In this document: positions 18,105-29,200 of the stretch, piece by piece
Numbering within the stretch: position 1 is the first letter of the stretch
Layout: each line of letters starts with the position of its first letter
From: Flavobacterium granuli
GTDB lineage: Bacteria; Bacteroidota; Bacteroidia; Flavobacteriales; Flavobacteriaceae
NCBI RefSeq assembly: GCF_900129705.1
Contig: NZ_FQWO01000010.1
Span: 1-64,000, forward strand
Direction: 5' to 3'
Length of the DNA: 64,000 nucleotides
The notes under the pieces: generated by a model
What the model saw: the letters and a program-made list of their open reading frames with translations, nothing else
Databases searched by the model: none
Told to the model about the DNA's origin: nothing
Translations under genes and position numbers: made by a program

Positions 18105-19544
18105 GTGAAAATTCTTGACAAATACTTATTAAAAACATTCCTGATTACATTTACTACGGTATTTGTAATCTTGTTTTTTATATTCATACTTCAAACCATT
18201 TGGTTATTCATAGCTGAACTGGCAGGTAAGGATCTGGATATCTTTATGATTATTAAGTTCCTGCTGTTTTCGATGCCTCGAATTATACCCTTGGTCTTAC
18301 CCCTATCGATACTGCTGGCTTCCATTATGACTTTTGGTAATTTGGCCGAAAACTACGAATTTGCTGCTATGAAATCTTCTGGGATATCATTGCAAAGAGC
18401 CATGAGAAGCCTTACGATATTCATCTTCTTGTTAAGTTTTGTTGCCTTTTTATTTGCCAATAATGTGATTCCTTATGCCGAATATAAGTTCATCAATTTT
18501 AGAAAAAACATTGCCCAAGTAAAACCAGCCTTAGCTATAGCTGAAGGACAGTTTAGTGATGTAGGCCCATATAATATCAAAGTCAATAAAAAATCAGGAG
18601 ACAATGGAAACATCCTTACAGGAATAACCATTCATAAAAAATCCAGTGTAGGTGATGGCAGTAAAACAGTCATTAAAGCCAAAGACGGTGTATTAATCAG
18701 TAGCGAAAAATCAAGTATCCTGCAATTAGTCCTTAATGACGGTAATTACTACGAAGATATTGTTCCAAAAAAATATACCGACAGGGAAAAATTGCCTTTT
18801 GCCAAGAGTTCTTTCAAAAAATATACCATCAATATTGACTTATCGCAATTAAACGCCAATACTGTTGATGATACTGACATTAGCAACACTAATACCATGC
18901 TGACTGCCAATGAACTAAATTACACCTTAGATTCATTAAGCAAAAATTTAAAAACGGAGATTATCTCCTATTCAGAAAACATCAATCTAAGAACAGGAAT
19001 TCCCAATACAGTTGCTCCCGTACAAGAGGTCAAACAAAAAAAGAAAACACTTCCTAATAATCTGTTGTCCTTGTACTCTAATGAGCAAAAGTCAGAAATC
19101 CTGAAAATGGCCAACAGTAACGTGGTCAGTACCGGTTATTCCATTGAGAGTACTAAAGCCAGTTTATTAAACAAACAAAAAAACATCAACAATCACTTAT
19201 TGGCTTTTTATGATAAATTTGTAATTGCCTTTGCTTGTTTTTTAATGTTCTTCATCGGAGCTCCTCTTGGTGCTATCATTAGAAAAGGTGGTCTTGGCCT
19301 TCCCATTGTTTTTGCCGTACTTATTTTTATTGCTTTTCATTTCATCAATACTTTTGGAAAAAGAATCGCCCAAGAAAATGAATTATCTCCTTTTATGGGT
19401 GCGTGGATGTCTTCCTTTATTCTTAGTCCACTGGCGATATTACTGACTTACAGAGCGACTAACGATATCGGACTTATCAATATGGATGTCATTTTGGCTC
19501 CTTTCCAAAAATTATTTCAAAAACTATTTCCATCTCAAAAATAA
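18105..19544 (+). CDS. LptF/LptG-family permease of the LPS export ABC transporter
   Basis: A 479-residue inner-membrane protein of the YjgP/YjgQ family, starting at GTG 18105 (MKILDKYLLKTFLITF, the usual family start). Three N-terminal helices (about 12-35, 56-78, 100-120) and three C-terminal helices flank a large periplasmic beta-jellyroll region (about 135-350), as in LptF and LptG. The ABC core extracts LPS from the inner membrane. It is longer than E. coli LptF/G (about 360) because of an inserted middle region rich in Ser, Thr, Asn and Lys (about 250-350). It starts seven bases after lolA. Confidence 0.9.
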   Translation: MKILDKYLLKTFLITFTTVFVILFFIFILQTIWLFIAELAGKDLDIFMIIKFLLFSMPRIIPLVLPLSILLASIMTFGNLAENYEFAAMKSSGISLQRAMRSLTIFIFLLSFVAFLFANNVIPYAEYKFINFRKNIAQVKPALAIAEGQFSDVGPYNIKVNKKSGDNGNILTGITIHKKSSVGDGSKTVIKAKDGVLISSEKSSILQLVLNDGNYYEDIVPKKYTDREKLPFAKSSFKKYTINIDLSQLNANTVDDTDISNTNTMLTANELNYTLDSLSKNLKTEIISYSENINLRTGIPNTVAPVQEVKQKKKTLPNNLLSLYSNEQKSEILKMANSNVVSTGYSIESTKASLLNKQKNINNHLLAFYDKFVIAFACFLMFFIGAPLGAIIRKGGLGLPIVFAVLIFIAFHFINTFGKRIAQENELSPFMGAWMSSFILSPLAILLTYRATNDIGLINMDVILAPFQKLFQKLFPSQK

Positions 19545-19553
19545 ACACCAATC

Positions 19554-20687
19554 ATGGTTCAGAATACAATACAACTCAACACAATAGAAGAGGCAATCGA
19601 AGATATCCGTCAAGGAAAAGTAATCATTGTTGTGGATGATGAAGATCGCGAAAATGAAGGTGATTTCTTGGCTGCAGCCGAAAAAGTTACACCCGAAATG
19701 ATCAATTTCATGGCCACTCACGGACGCGGATTAATTTGCGCCCCATTAACAGAAAGCCGTTGCAAAGAACTTGGCTTACATGTTATGGTAACCAATAATA
19801 CAGATCCTATGGAAACTGCTTTTACCGTCTCTGTCGATCTAAGAGGTAATGGAGTTACCACTGGAATCTCAGCTGCTGATAGAGCTAAAACTATTTTGTC
19901 ATTAGTAGATTCTGACACTAAACCCCATGATTTAGCCAGACCCGGTCATATTTTTCCCTTGATTGCAAAGCAGGGTGGTGTTCTAAGACGCACAGGACAT
20001 ACCGAAGCCGCTATTGATTTTGCCCGTTTGGCTGGTTTTAAATCGGCAGGTGTGATTGTCGAAATCATGAATGAAGACGGAACTATGGCCCGTTTACCAC
20101 AATTGGTTGAAGTTGCTAAGAAATTCAATTTAAAATTGGTTTCTATCGAAGCACTTGTTGCTTACCGCATGCAGCACGACAGTCTGATTATCAAGAAAGA
20201 AGATTTTGACATCAATACCCGTTTTGGAACTTTTCGTTTGAGAGCTTATCAGCAAACAACCAACAAACAAATCCATATTGCCTTGACTAAAGGAACTTGG
20301 AACCTAGGTGAGCCTATATTAACGCGAATCAATTCCTCACAGGTGAATAATGACCTATTGGGCACCTTGACCAACAATGCCGACCAGCAACTGGACGATA
20401 TGTTTAAAAAAATCAACGAAGAAGGAAAAGGAGCTGTTATTTTCATCAATCAGGACATGCAATCAGTCAATTTACTGAGTCGTATCTCTGAATTGAAAGA
20501 ATTACAGGCCGCAGGAGAAATGAAAGCACCTAAAATTAAAATTGACAATAAAGATTTTGGAATTGGAGCACAAATACTTCATGATATCGACATTTCAAAG
20601 ATCCGATTGGTCTCAAATACGGAGCAAGGAAAGCGTGTTGGAATGATAGGTTATGGCCTTGAAATAACAGAATACGTCAGCTACTAG
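19554..20687 (+). CDS. ribB: 3,4-dihydroxy-2-butanone 4-phosphate synthase with a degenerate GTP cyclohydrolase II-like domain
   Basis: 377 residues. Residues about 5-205 are a complete RibB domain: [12 protein letters not shown] for metal and substrate binding, [22 protein letters not shown] and RPGHIFPL with the [13 protein letters not shown] block. It makes the four-carbon riboflavin precursor from ribulose 5-phosphate. Residues about 210-375 align in position with RibA (GTP cyclohydrolase II) but lack the three zinc cysteines and the RCDCG motif; the corresponding stretch reads [20 protein letters not shown]. It is therefore probably only RibB-active, and a separate RibA would be needed. 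It is the last backbone gene before the tRNA. Confidence 0.9.
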   Translation: MVQNTIQLNTIEEAIEDIRQGKVIIVVDDEDRENEGDFLAAAEKVTPEMINFMATHGRGLICAPLTESRCKELGLHVMVTNNTDPMETAFTVSVDLRGNGVTTGISAADRAKTILSLVDSDTKPHDLARPGHIFPLIAKQGGVLRRTGHTEAAIDFARLAGFKSAGVIVEIMNEDGTMARLPQLVEVAKKFNLKLVSIEALVAYRMQHDSLIIKKEDFDINTRFGTFRLRAYQQTTNKQIHIALTKGTWNLGEPILTRINSSQVNNDLLGTLTNNADQQLDDMFKKINEEGKGAVIFINQDMQSVNLLSRISELKELQAAGEMKAPKIKIDNKDFGIGAQILHDIDISKIRLVSNTEQGKRVGMIGYGLEITEYVSY

Positions 20688-20792
20688 CGCTATTTCGTTT
20701 TATTTCTGAAAAATAATTTTTCGCTAAAGCAAAGGAAATGAAACAATTAAAAAATAGTTTAAAAAACAGCTGAAATTTTTATCAAAATTGTT

Positions 20793-20822
20793 TTTGTAAA
20801 CCGAAAAGAGTGCTTATATTTG
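20793..20822 (+). promoter_or_regulatory. Promoter of the tRNA-Ser gene
   Basis: TTTG at 20793-20796 and TATATTTG at 20815-20822 match the Bacteroidota -33 and TAnnTTTG elements with 18 bases between. The tRNA begins 31 bases after the second element. Confidence 0.7.
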
Positions 20823-20853
20823 CACTCGCAATCAGCAAATGATCGCACAGACT

Positions 20854-20941
20854 GGAGAAATGGCAGAGCGGTCGAATGCGGCAGTCTTGAAAACTGTTGA
20901 CTGTAACAGGTCCGGGGGTTCGAATCCCTCTTTCTCCGCCA
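20854..20941 (+). tRNA. tRNA-Ser (anticodon UGA)
   Basis: An 88-nt class II tRNA. The acceptor stem GGAGAAA (20854-20860) pairs with TTTCTCC (20931-20937), followed by discriminator G and an encoded CCA. The anticodon loop CTTGAAA in GCAGT-CTTGAAA-ACTGT gives anticodon TGA for UCA codons. There is a long variable arm and the T loop GGTTCGAATCC. The integrase gene lies about 260 bp downstream, so this tRNA is a likely historic attachment target, although no second copy of its 3' end was seen in the window. Confidence 0.97.
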
Positions 20942-20962
20942 GTAGAAATACTAAACGAAGCA

Positions 20963-20997
20963 AACCCTTCTAAATCTTATGATTTAGAGGGGTTTTT
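20963..20997 (+). terminator. Terminator after tRNA-Ser
   Basis: AACCCTTCTAAATC and GATTTAGAGGGGTT form a long stem with a TTAT loop, followed by a run of T. This is a strong intrinsic terminator. Confidence 0.85.
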
Positions 20998-21042
20998 TCA
21001 TTTGCGGTAAATCAAATTATTCATTAAATCTCAAAACTTAGG

Positions 21043-21100
21043 TGTCTTTTGAGGTGTCATTGAAATTATATTTTTCAAGTGACACCTATCTCAAAAGTTA
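21043..21100 (+). repeat. Long inverted repeat between tRNA-Ser and integrase
   Basis: TCTTTTGAGGTGTCATTGAAA on the left is mirrored by TTTCAAGTGACACCT, then ATCTCAAAAGT, on the right. AGGTGTC also occurs as a direct copy at 21040-21046. Perfect inner arms are 21052-21058 and 21081-21087. The site lies about 100 bp upstream of the integrase start codon, where attachment arm sites or an integrase operator are expected. The role is inferred. Confidence 0.6.
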
Positions 21101-21199
21101 CCTGTTCAACATTTGTTCAAATACCTTTTCACTATTTGAACATCTTGTTTGGAAGTATTACAAAGTTTAAATTTAATAATAACTAAAAGGTCACCAACC

Positions 21200-22447
21200 A
21201 TGAACACAGCCGTATCCGTTCTCTTTTATATAAAGAGATCAAAAGTCAATAATGATGGCATCTGCCCTATTTACGTGCGTGTCACAGTACAATCTAAACG
21301 ATTTGAATTTAGCAGTAACAAGTTTGTAAATCCTGAGAAATGGTCAAATGAAGGATCTAAAGTTAAGGGAAACAATGAAGAGACTCGTTCAATAAACAGT
21401 CATCTTGAATATTTAAAATCTAAAATTTTAGAAGCTGAAAAAAAATTATACAAAAAGGATGTCATTATATCTTCTGAAAATCTAAAGAATGAAATTTTTG
21501 ATCTCCACGACAACCAACGAATGCTTATCCCAATCTTCAAAGATCACAACAATAAAATAAAAGAATTAGTGGGTAAAGAATATGCGCCAGGAACACTAGA
21601 GCGCTATAGCACCTCTCTAAAGCATACTATCGAATTTCTAGAATGGAAATACAAAGTTTCTGATATAGACATTAACAAAATAGATCACGCTTTTGTAACC
21701 GATTATGAATTCTATTTAAGAAGCGTTCGCAATTGTGCCAACAATACAGCTGTAAAATACTTAAAGAATTTCAATAAAATAATCAAGATTTGCATAGCTA
21801 ACCATTGGATAGAAAGAAACCCATTTGCCAACTACAAGTCGAAAGTCAAAGAAGTAGAAAGAGTCTATTTATCCGAAGACGAAATCCAAAATATAATCAA
21901 CAAAGATTTCAAAACGGAACGATTATCGCTAGTACGGGATATCTTCCTTTTTAGCTGCTTTACAGGCTTAGCATACATTGATGTCAAAAACCTAACAAAG
22001 TCGCATATAAGCCTTGGAATTGACGGAGAGAAATGGATATTCACCCACCGTCAGAAAACCGAATCGGCTTCAAAAATTCCAATCCTTCCAATAACACAAA
22101 TGATTATTGACAAGTATCAGGACCATCCGGAATGCAACAATCAAAACAAACTACTTCCTATTTTGAGCAATCAGAAAATGAATGCCTATTTGAAAGAAAT
22201 AGCGGGCGTTTGCGAAATCGAAAAAGAACTAACATTTCACATTGCCCGACACACTTTTGCGACGACTGTAACATTAACAAATGGTGTCCCAATAGAAAGC
22301 GTGAGCAAAATGCTCGGACATAAAAACTTACGAACGACACAACATTATGCAAAAGTTTTGGATAGAAAAGTTAGTGAGGATATGATGATTTTGAAAAGCA
22401 AATTTACAATTGATTATTCTCAGAAATCAAATTCAAGCTTGATATAA
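21200..22447 (+). CDS. Tyrosine-type site-specific integrase
   Basis: 415 residues from ATG 21200 (MNTAVSVLFYIKRSKVN), the usual start for Bacteroidota integrases; an upstream in-frame ATG at 21149 would add 17 atypical residues. The N terminus is an arm-binding domain (about 5-90), then a SAM-like core-binding domain (about 105-205) and the catalytic domain with Arg in LVRDIFLFSCFTGLAYIDVKNL, HIARHTF and the tyrosine in TTQHYAKV. These are the R, H-x-x-R and Y residues of tyrosine recombinases. Its position next to tRNA-Ser marks the start of an integrated element. A decayed near-copy lies at 29547-30123. Confidence 0.95.
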   Translation: MNTAVSVLFYIKRSKVNNDGICPIYVRVTVQSKRFEFSSNKFVNPEKWSNEGSKVKGNNEETRSINSHLEYLKSKILEAEKKLYKKDVIISSENLKNEIFDLHDNQRMLIPIFKDHNNKIKELVGKEYAPGTLERYSTSLKHTIEFLEWKYKVSDIDINKIDHAFVTDYEFYLRSVRNCANNTAVKYLKNFNKIIKICIANHWIERNPFANYKSKVKEVERVYLSEDEIQNIINKDFKTERLSLVRDIFLFSCFTGLAYIDVKNLTKSHISLGIDGEKWIFTHRQKTESASKIPILPITQMIIDKYQDHPECNNQNKLLPILSNQKMNAYLKEIAGVCEIEKELTFHIARHTFATTVTLTNGVPIESVSKMLGHKNLRTTQHYAKVLDRKVSEDMMILKSKFTIDYSQKSNSSLI

Positions 22448-22466
22448 TTTAATTTAATTCCAGAAT

Positions 22467-22539
22467 CAAACACTACGAATTCCAGAATTCTGAAGTAAAA
22501 TGCAAACACTATTATAGTAAATTACCGTATCAAACACTA
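22467..22539. repeat. Three direct copies of CAAACACTA
   Basis: CAAACACTA occurs at 22467-22475, 22503-22511 and 22531-22539 between the integrase stop and the end of the Avs3b-like gene. Spacings differ (36 and 28 bp), so they are not phased. They could be protein-binding sites near an element boundary; no function is shown. Confidence 0.45.
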
Positions 22540-23247
22540 TACTACATCGGCTAATTTTTGTTTTAGATCTTTTAATAATTTACTGTGAACTTTTTGAAAA
22601 TTTTGCAGAAAGTCAATATTAGATTTAAGTTTTTCAATTTCTATTTTTTTCATTAAATCTTCCTTGCTTTCTTCCGTACTCTCAATCAAGTCAAAATCCT
22701 TTTCTTTGTGAAGAACAAATTTAATAATCTTAACATCAATATCTTCTGTTAATCGGGGTGCATTTTTTAACCATTCTTCCTGCTCACTGGTGCTTAATTC
22801 TAAAGCAGCATTATGTAAAGCTTGGTCTATGCAAATTCTGGCATATTTATCTACATCTTTGGCTATTTCAAACCATACATCACTTTTGGATGCTTTTTTA
22901 GCTGCATCTTTATGCTTATCAGCAAGAGCATTATCAAAATAAAAAGAGCGCGGTCGTTTAGGATTTAATTTAACCAGAAATTCAAAGATGGGCTCGAAAT
23001 TCTTAAAAGACTTTGAGTTTCCTGGCATTTTCCATCTATGGCTCCAAATCCTTAATATAATATCAAAGCATTCTTTTTCAAGCACTATTTTCTCTTTGCC
23101 AGTGGCCTTTTCCGCTTCACTCATCTTTATGGCAAGATAATGTGCCATCCATCTGCCTAGAGTGTCAACACTTGGTTCCAATTGTAATTCGTTAACTAGC
23201 AACTTACCCAAGTTGATGGCTTTCTGATATACTTCTGATTTTTCCAT
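22537..23247 (-). CDS. Avs3b-like accessory protein of a putative AVAST type 3 defence system
   Basis: A 236-residue, highly charged, helical protein with a C-terminal coiled-coil-like segment rich in Lys, Glu and Leu (about 190-232). It has no signal peptide, membrane segment or recognised catalytic motif. It starts 44 bases inside the end of the large nuclease-STAND gene, on the same strand, so translation is likely coupled. AVAST type 3 loci consist of a DUF4297-type nuclease/STAND protein (Avs3a) followed by a small partner (Avs3b), and size and order match. I call it by this architecture rather than by a motif I can point to. Confidence 0.6.
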   Translation of the reverse strand: MEKSEVYQKAINLGKLLVNELQLEPSVDTLGRWMAHYLAIKMSEAEKATGKEKIVLEKECFDIILRIWSHRWKMPGNSKSFKNFEPIFEFLVKLNPKRPRSFYFDNALADKHKDAAKKASKSDVWFEIAKDVDKYARICIDQALHNAALELSTSEQEEWLKNAPRLTEDIDVKIIKFVLHKEKDFDLIESTEESKEDLMKKIEIEKLKSNIDFLQNFQKVHSKLLKDLKQKLADVV

Positions 23248-26200
23248 CTGGTGATAATATAAAAATTTTACTTACTGATTCTTTGTATTTGTGGTCATCC
23301 ATATACCGCCTGTATATCTGATTTCGCCCTAGTATCACTTTGAATATAATTTCACATTTATAATCATTGCAAAGTTGTTTTAAAAACGGCAAAGTTGCCA
23401 TCATACGGTTACCGACATGCTGTGGCTCGTCATCACGCGAACTATTGTAACTTGCATAAAGCAGATTGATTACAGATGGCTCTGTAGATGTATTAAAATA
23501 TATTTTTTTGCCATTATCCGAAACTGATAGGTTAAGTTTTTTAATAATTTTCTTTCCTAGTTCATATGGCGGGAATCTGATTTCTCCCGCAAAAGGATCA
23601 AATTCGTCAAGTCGTTTTGAAATATCAGGATCCTTTATCCATCCTTTAAGCATAAAAGGTATAGATTTTATTTCCATACGTTTTTCTTTGTAAGACGGTA
23701 ACTTATAATCTCGGCTGTCAACGCAGGTTGATAAAGCATTTAGCAAAGCTTCTGAACTACCAGGCGACACTAGAGCCGATGATACGTAATACGTTCCTTT
23801 AATGGTGCTGTTATTCTCTTGCCAGGAGCCTTGTATATTTAACCAAGTTTCTCCATTTCGTTTCTCTATTAGCGAATCCATAAATTCATTGTCCGATATC
23901 AAAAGCTGCTTATTATCATTATAGTTACTTTTTACCCAAGATGGACTGGTAATTGGAACTGGATCTCGAAAATCCGAAAGCCATTTTCCATCTGGACTTG
24001 TAAGCAAATGGCTTGACAGCCATTCGTTCCAATCATCATCACTCCAATCTCTTCTGATAACGGTTGGCATTTTTTCAAGCAATTGTGCTGCTACAACCAT
24101 TAAGGAATGATATGAAATATAAAAATCTAGGCGATCAGTTTGGGGGTAACTACTCTTGTAATTATGAGTGCTATGATCGCTGGAACTATTCCACAAGCCA
24201 ACGCGCGGATCTTCATTATATCCTCCGCTTATAGTTCCCCATTTTTCCTCAACAACTATCGCCGCAAGATCTTCCACTTGTTTTTCGGATATGCCGAAAA
24301 CGTCCCCTAATGGTTTAAACCAATAGTTATCGAAATCATATCCAAAATAAAAATTATCTTTTTTCTCAACTTCTTCTTCCGCGTGTAGGTAACTGTCAGT
24401 TTGATAGTTGTAATCAACCGTTTCGATTGGAAAATCAGATTTCGTTACTTTGCTCAGTGAATTAACTTCCTCAGCTGTATAAATTCTAGGCGTATTCTTT
24501 ATAATATTCAGCGCAATATCGGCAGCAAATTTTTGAATCAATATATGTTTCTCATTTAGGGCGTAATACTTAACTATCGCAGCATGCTTCTCGATACTTG
24601 AAGCTTTTTCCAAGGAAACCCTACTTAATGCTATAAATAAGTATAGACGGGCATGCAAATTGTAGAAAGGATAATTTTTGACCCCAAACTCTCTTGCAGA
24701 GTCTTGCTCCAACCAGTAGAAAAGATGGTCTATAATTTCATTACAATCATTGTGAAATAATTCCCGAACGCAATGTGCAGCTTTCCATCGAATTTCTGAT
24801 TTTGGAGAAGCAAGTGAGGACCATATGAAACCTGCTGTACTTCGTGAAATGTCTAATACGTCATTATAAGTTGGATCCGGTAAGCCGTCACCAAAATCCT
24901 CATCAATGTGCAATTCAAATCTAGAAAGAGTGTAATCTAGTAAATCTAACGCTTCCCCTTGGGTAAGTTGGCAACTCGAAATAACTGCAAATCCAAATAG
25001 CTTCTCGGCATCCACAAATTCATTTCCAGCAGCCAAGCCTTCAAAAATTCCACTTTGCAACGCTAAAATTTGCTCACCGTCCAAGGAAATTTTTTCAATA
25101 GTCGATTTATAATGCCAACTTATAACCAGTTCTTGCGCAAATTTTTGTCCAATGGAAAATAGTAAAGGAAATAGCTTTTTCTTAAAACTCACTTTTGACT
25201 TCCAATCTGATGGGAGCTCCTGGAAAATTTCCTCTATATCATGCAGTGATATGTTTCGAACGTTCAGTGAATTGCCAAGAAAATTATATATGTCGTTTTC
25301 TTCAATACGATTAAGGACATTTTTCCAGAATTCAGATTTTGGTATCCATGGATTGCGGTCTTCTATTTTCATCTCGAATTTAGCCAAGGATGTACTAAGT
25401 TCATCAACCGTACATAAATCGGAATCCAAAAAGATCTTTTCCCAATCAAAAGCTTTGTCCTCTTTTTCTTGTAGACTTCTAACTTCGCTTTTCTTTTCTA
25501 AACTCATTTCTTTTGTAAATGAATTTATGATGTCATCCAGTGCATTATTTTTGATGCCAGCCCGATCTGATGACTCCTTAAGGGAAATCCAATATTCTTG
25601 GGATGCGCCTTCTTTTTGTACACGAGGCAATAACTGGTCAACCAATATTTTTTTGGCTTGCAATGAAACTGGGCTTTCAATCAACTTCCCAACAATATTA
25701 CGGATTTGGTCGATGTTAAGAAAGGTAGCTAAAGCGATTGCGGTATGGATCGAAATTTTTTCACTATAAAGTAATTCCTGTATCAGAGCTGATTCAACCC
25801 ATTCAAATCTTCCAATGTCCCTCTCGCGCCATCTACTCAAAGCTGCTATTCCGCTTGAGGTACATAATCTTGTGCAAACTTGTACTGCTTCGCCTCTGTC
25901 CCAGTGTTTTTCCCGAAGATTTTCACCTACTAGCTCCGCTACCCGGATAAAACGGTAAGCAAGTTCTGGAACCGGATTGGTGTTGTTTACAGCCTGTTTA
26001 GCAATAGCTTGCGTCGCTTCCCATCGCTGGTAGATTTCATCTCCGAACTTGGAAACGATTTCAATAGCATACTCAAAGTACACACTTGCATCATCACTTG
26101 AAACGACTAAAACCGCACGAGATAGCGCAATATATCGATCTGCACTTTCTTCTGGACCATCTTCTCTAAATGATTTAATGTGCCTAAACGCAACTCCCTC

Positions 26201-29200
26201 ATATTCTTTCGCAAAAGTTCTTAGGTGTGCTAATCGATAAGCAATTCGTATTAGGTTAATTTTTTGATTAACTCTTATGGAAGTATTATTTTGAATATAT
26301 AATATAAAAAATTCATTTAACTCTTCCTTCGAGCAATTCTTAGACCATTTAAAAATAGAAATATACAGGTTTGCAATTTCTGATGAGAAATTATCACTGT
26401 TTCTGTAACGTCCTTTAAGGGCCAGGTTAGATTTTTGTATTACTTCCTTAACAAACAACAGTATGTTAGATGGTTGATTTATTAAAATGCTAAGGCGCGC
26501 TTGATACAATGGTAGTAACCCAGTAATTATAAATTCAAATTCCTTTTGATCATCATGTTGCCGATGCTTCTTTTCTCCCTCCATTAAATTTGTTGGCATA
26601 ACACTGTCGATATCAGCCGTATCATTTTTACTAATATGCAACCTGATAGCCAAAGACCTTAAATACTTCTCCCGATCATCACTAAAATGCGAATTATAGA
26701 CCATTTGATTGGCTCGCTCCGGAAAATAGTAGTTAAGGGATTTCAGAATTTTTTTTTCAGGTAAATTCCTTTGTAAGCATGCTTCTAAAAATGAAAGAAT
26801 TCCAGGGGTAATCGAATCGTTGTGTCTATTGGTGTCAACCTTTATGCGATTTCTTTCAGTACTTAGTGCTTTTAAACATTTTTCTAGTAATATTCCATCT
26901 GGAAATTGTCCAACTTTGCCCAGTTCATCTGTAATCGCAACGACGTAATAAGGATTGGAACTAACTTGCTCCAATATTTTAGTAAGAAGTTCAAATTCTC
27001 CTTTGTCTATAAGCCTTGAAGAAAGTGCTTTTATTGTTCTATATACTGCAGAATGAGGTTTCAGACCTGTTATAAATTTTGTGAAACCTTCTACGCCATT
27101 TATGTTCAAGTGGGCATTTGCAAGCTCCAGTACGTCATCGTCTTGCAACTTCTCTTCTTCATGATGATGAGAACGCTTTTTTTTCTTTTTTGATTGTTCA
27201 AAGTATGCGTTTAGCCAATTCATTGCAGCCCTTAAAAATCCACGTGCCTCACCTCTGTATCCTTCTATTGCTGATAAAAGTGATGAACTATATACATTTT
27301 CTGAGCCTGCCCAAGCACCTATAATCAATCTTTTAAAAGCCAATTCTTTTATCTTTTCTTGATCTTGTAACGATACAAGCAAATCAAGATTTTGCCGTAA
27401 TAATGATAACTGCCTTTCTTCACCCGCCATTTCTTCTCCAGCTCGAACGGCCAGTTGTATAGCGTCTTTAAAGCGCCTTAGTTTTAATGCTGCTTTCAAA
27501 GCAAATTGTAAACGATATACCCGTACGTTTCTTGCATCAATCGGATTGTCTTTTGGTAAAAATTCATCAGACAATGCGCTAGAGATTAACTTGTCATATT
27601 GTTCCGCTTGTAGATACAATTGTGGTAACACTTGAGAAACATAGGTTGAATCATTGGCTAGCGGTTCTAATAAGGTGATGTAATTTTGAAAGTCTATAAT
27701 AGATGCACAAAATTTCTTTCGAAACCACGTTTCTGTTGGCTCATCCCTGAATTGAACAGACAAATCTGAAATCCAAAGTGGTCGGCCGATGTCTGCGACA
27801 AAACTTTTAACTGCAGCACTTTCCACATCAGCTGCGCGCGATAGTACATCTAAGGGAATATGTGGCGAAAGACTCGCGAGTCCAAGGCAGATTGATTTTA
27901 CATGATTCTTAAATTCCAATGGATACATATCCTCAATTCTTGTAACCGCTTTATTGAGTTGTAACTCTATCTGATCTTCTACTTTAGTTCCCCCTGGCCC
28001 CAAATTCGCTAGTACCTCAGCTAAATAATCAGTTTTAAAATCCAAGGCATTAGCTTGAACACGGGGATTTCCGTTGGTAAGGCGGTGAAATTCTGTCCCA
28101 TCTTGTTCTTTTGCATCTGGGAAATAATTTTGGAGATTTTCCAATGATTCTCCAACACTAAATCCTTCAAGTTCATAATTAATGGTGCTACCCAAGGGCT
28201 GCAAAAGATAAATTCTTTCTGTCCTGCATAAGAATACAATTTTACAGCCTTCGGGTAAATTTTCTCGTATCAACTCATGCGCGAAGCACGTTTCATTGAA
28301 TTCCTTTGCGGCCATTTCTGCATTATCCGCCGCATCAATTATAAGTACCAATACAGCAGTTTCATTTGCCATTTTCAGGGCTGCAGTTGCGGAACCAATA
28401 CGCAATAGGAAGTCTTGCATGACTTCGCTATCAAGCGTTGTATTTTGCACGAGTAATGGATTGCATAATCCTTTGGCAGCTAATTCATTGGCTATTTGAA
28501 CTAAAGCAGTTCGGTGCATGTGCCGTGTAGTGCTGCGATTGCGATAACCACCAGCGCCAAAACAATCATATCCAATACCTACAGACCCTTCATCTAATGA
28601 GTTTAAAACTTGCCTTGCGAAAACAGATTTACCTACACCGCCTTCTGCATGAATAATGATTGGTAGGTCTGCTGACAATATATTATCTACTAATATTGCA
28701 TGTTGAACTCGTGTAATTGTCTTTTCAACGTTTTCCCAGACTGCATCAGCTGGGTACATCGCTTTCTCTGACGTAACTCCAATTCTGTTTAAAATGTCTT
28801 CTTTTACGATTAGTCCATTAGAATCAGGGAGTACTTTGTCCTGCATAAGGGTTATAATACTATCAACGTACGCATTGTCAAAAGTTCCTGAGATAAGCTG
28901 TGACATTTCAACCCTCAGTTCATTCTTCTGAACATTATAATTGCCTTCGCTATCCTCAAAATTTATGATTGAGCAAAATTCTTTCAGTTGAACTTCGTCT
29001 AATTCAGTATATTTTACTAAAGTTTTCTTGAAGATTTTAGTAACCGTTCTATCATTAGCAATATTTGCTATTCCTTTTTTAAAATTATTGTCGATTTTCC
29101 TATTGGAAACAATTGTAAATGAAATATCTTTTTCTTTAACTTCACCTTTTGCAACATGCTGTGAGTATCTTTTTCCAAACCCTTCGAAAGTAGTTTTAAG

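Noticed and set aside
20938..21000. attL site formed by duplication of the tRNA-Ser 3' end
   Set aside because: I found no second copy of the tRNA 3' sequence in the window, so the site cannot be placed.
25152..25769. Long open frame on the plus strand inside the Avs3a-like gene
   Set aside because: It is antisense to a well-supported 2086-residue protein, with composition of a frame shadow and no family motifs.
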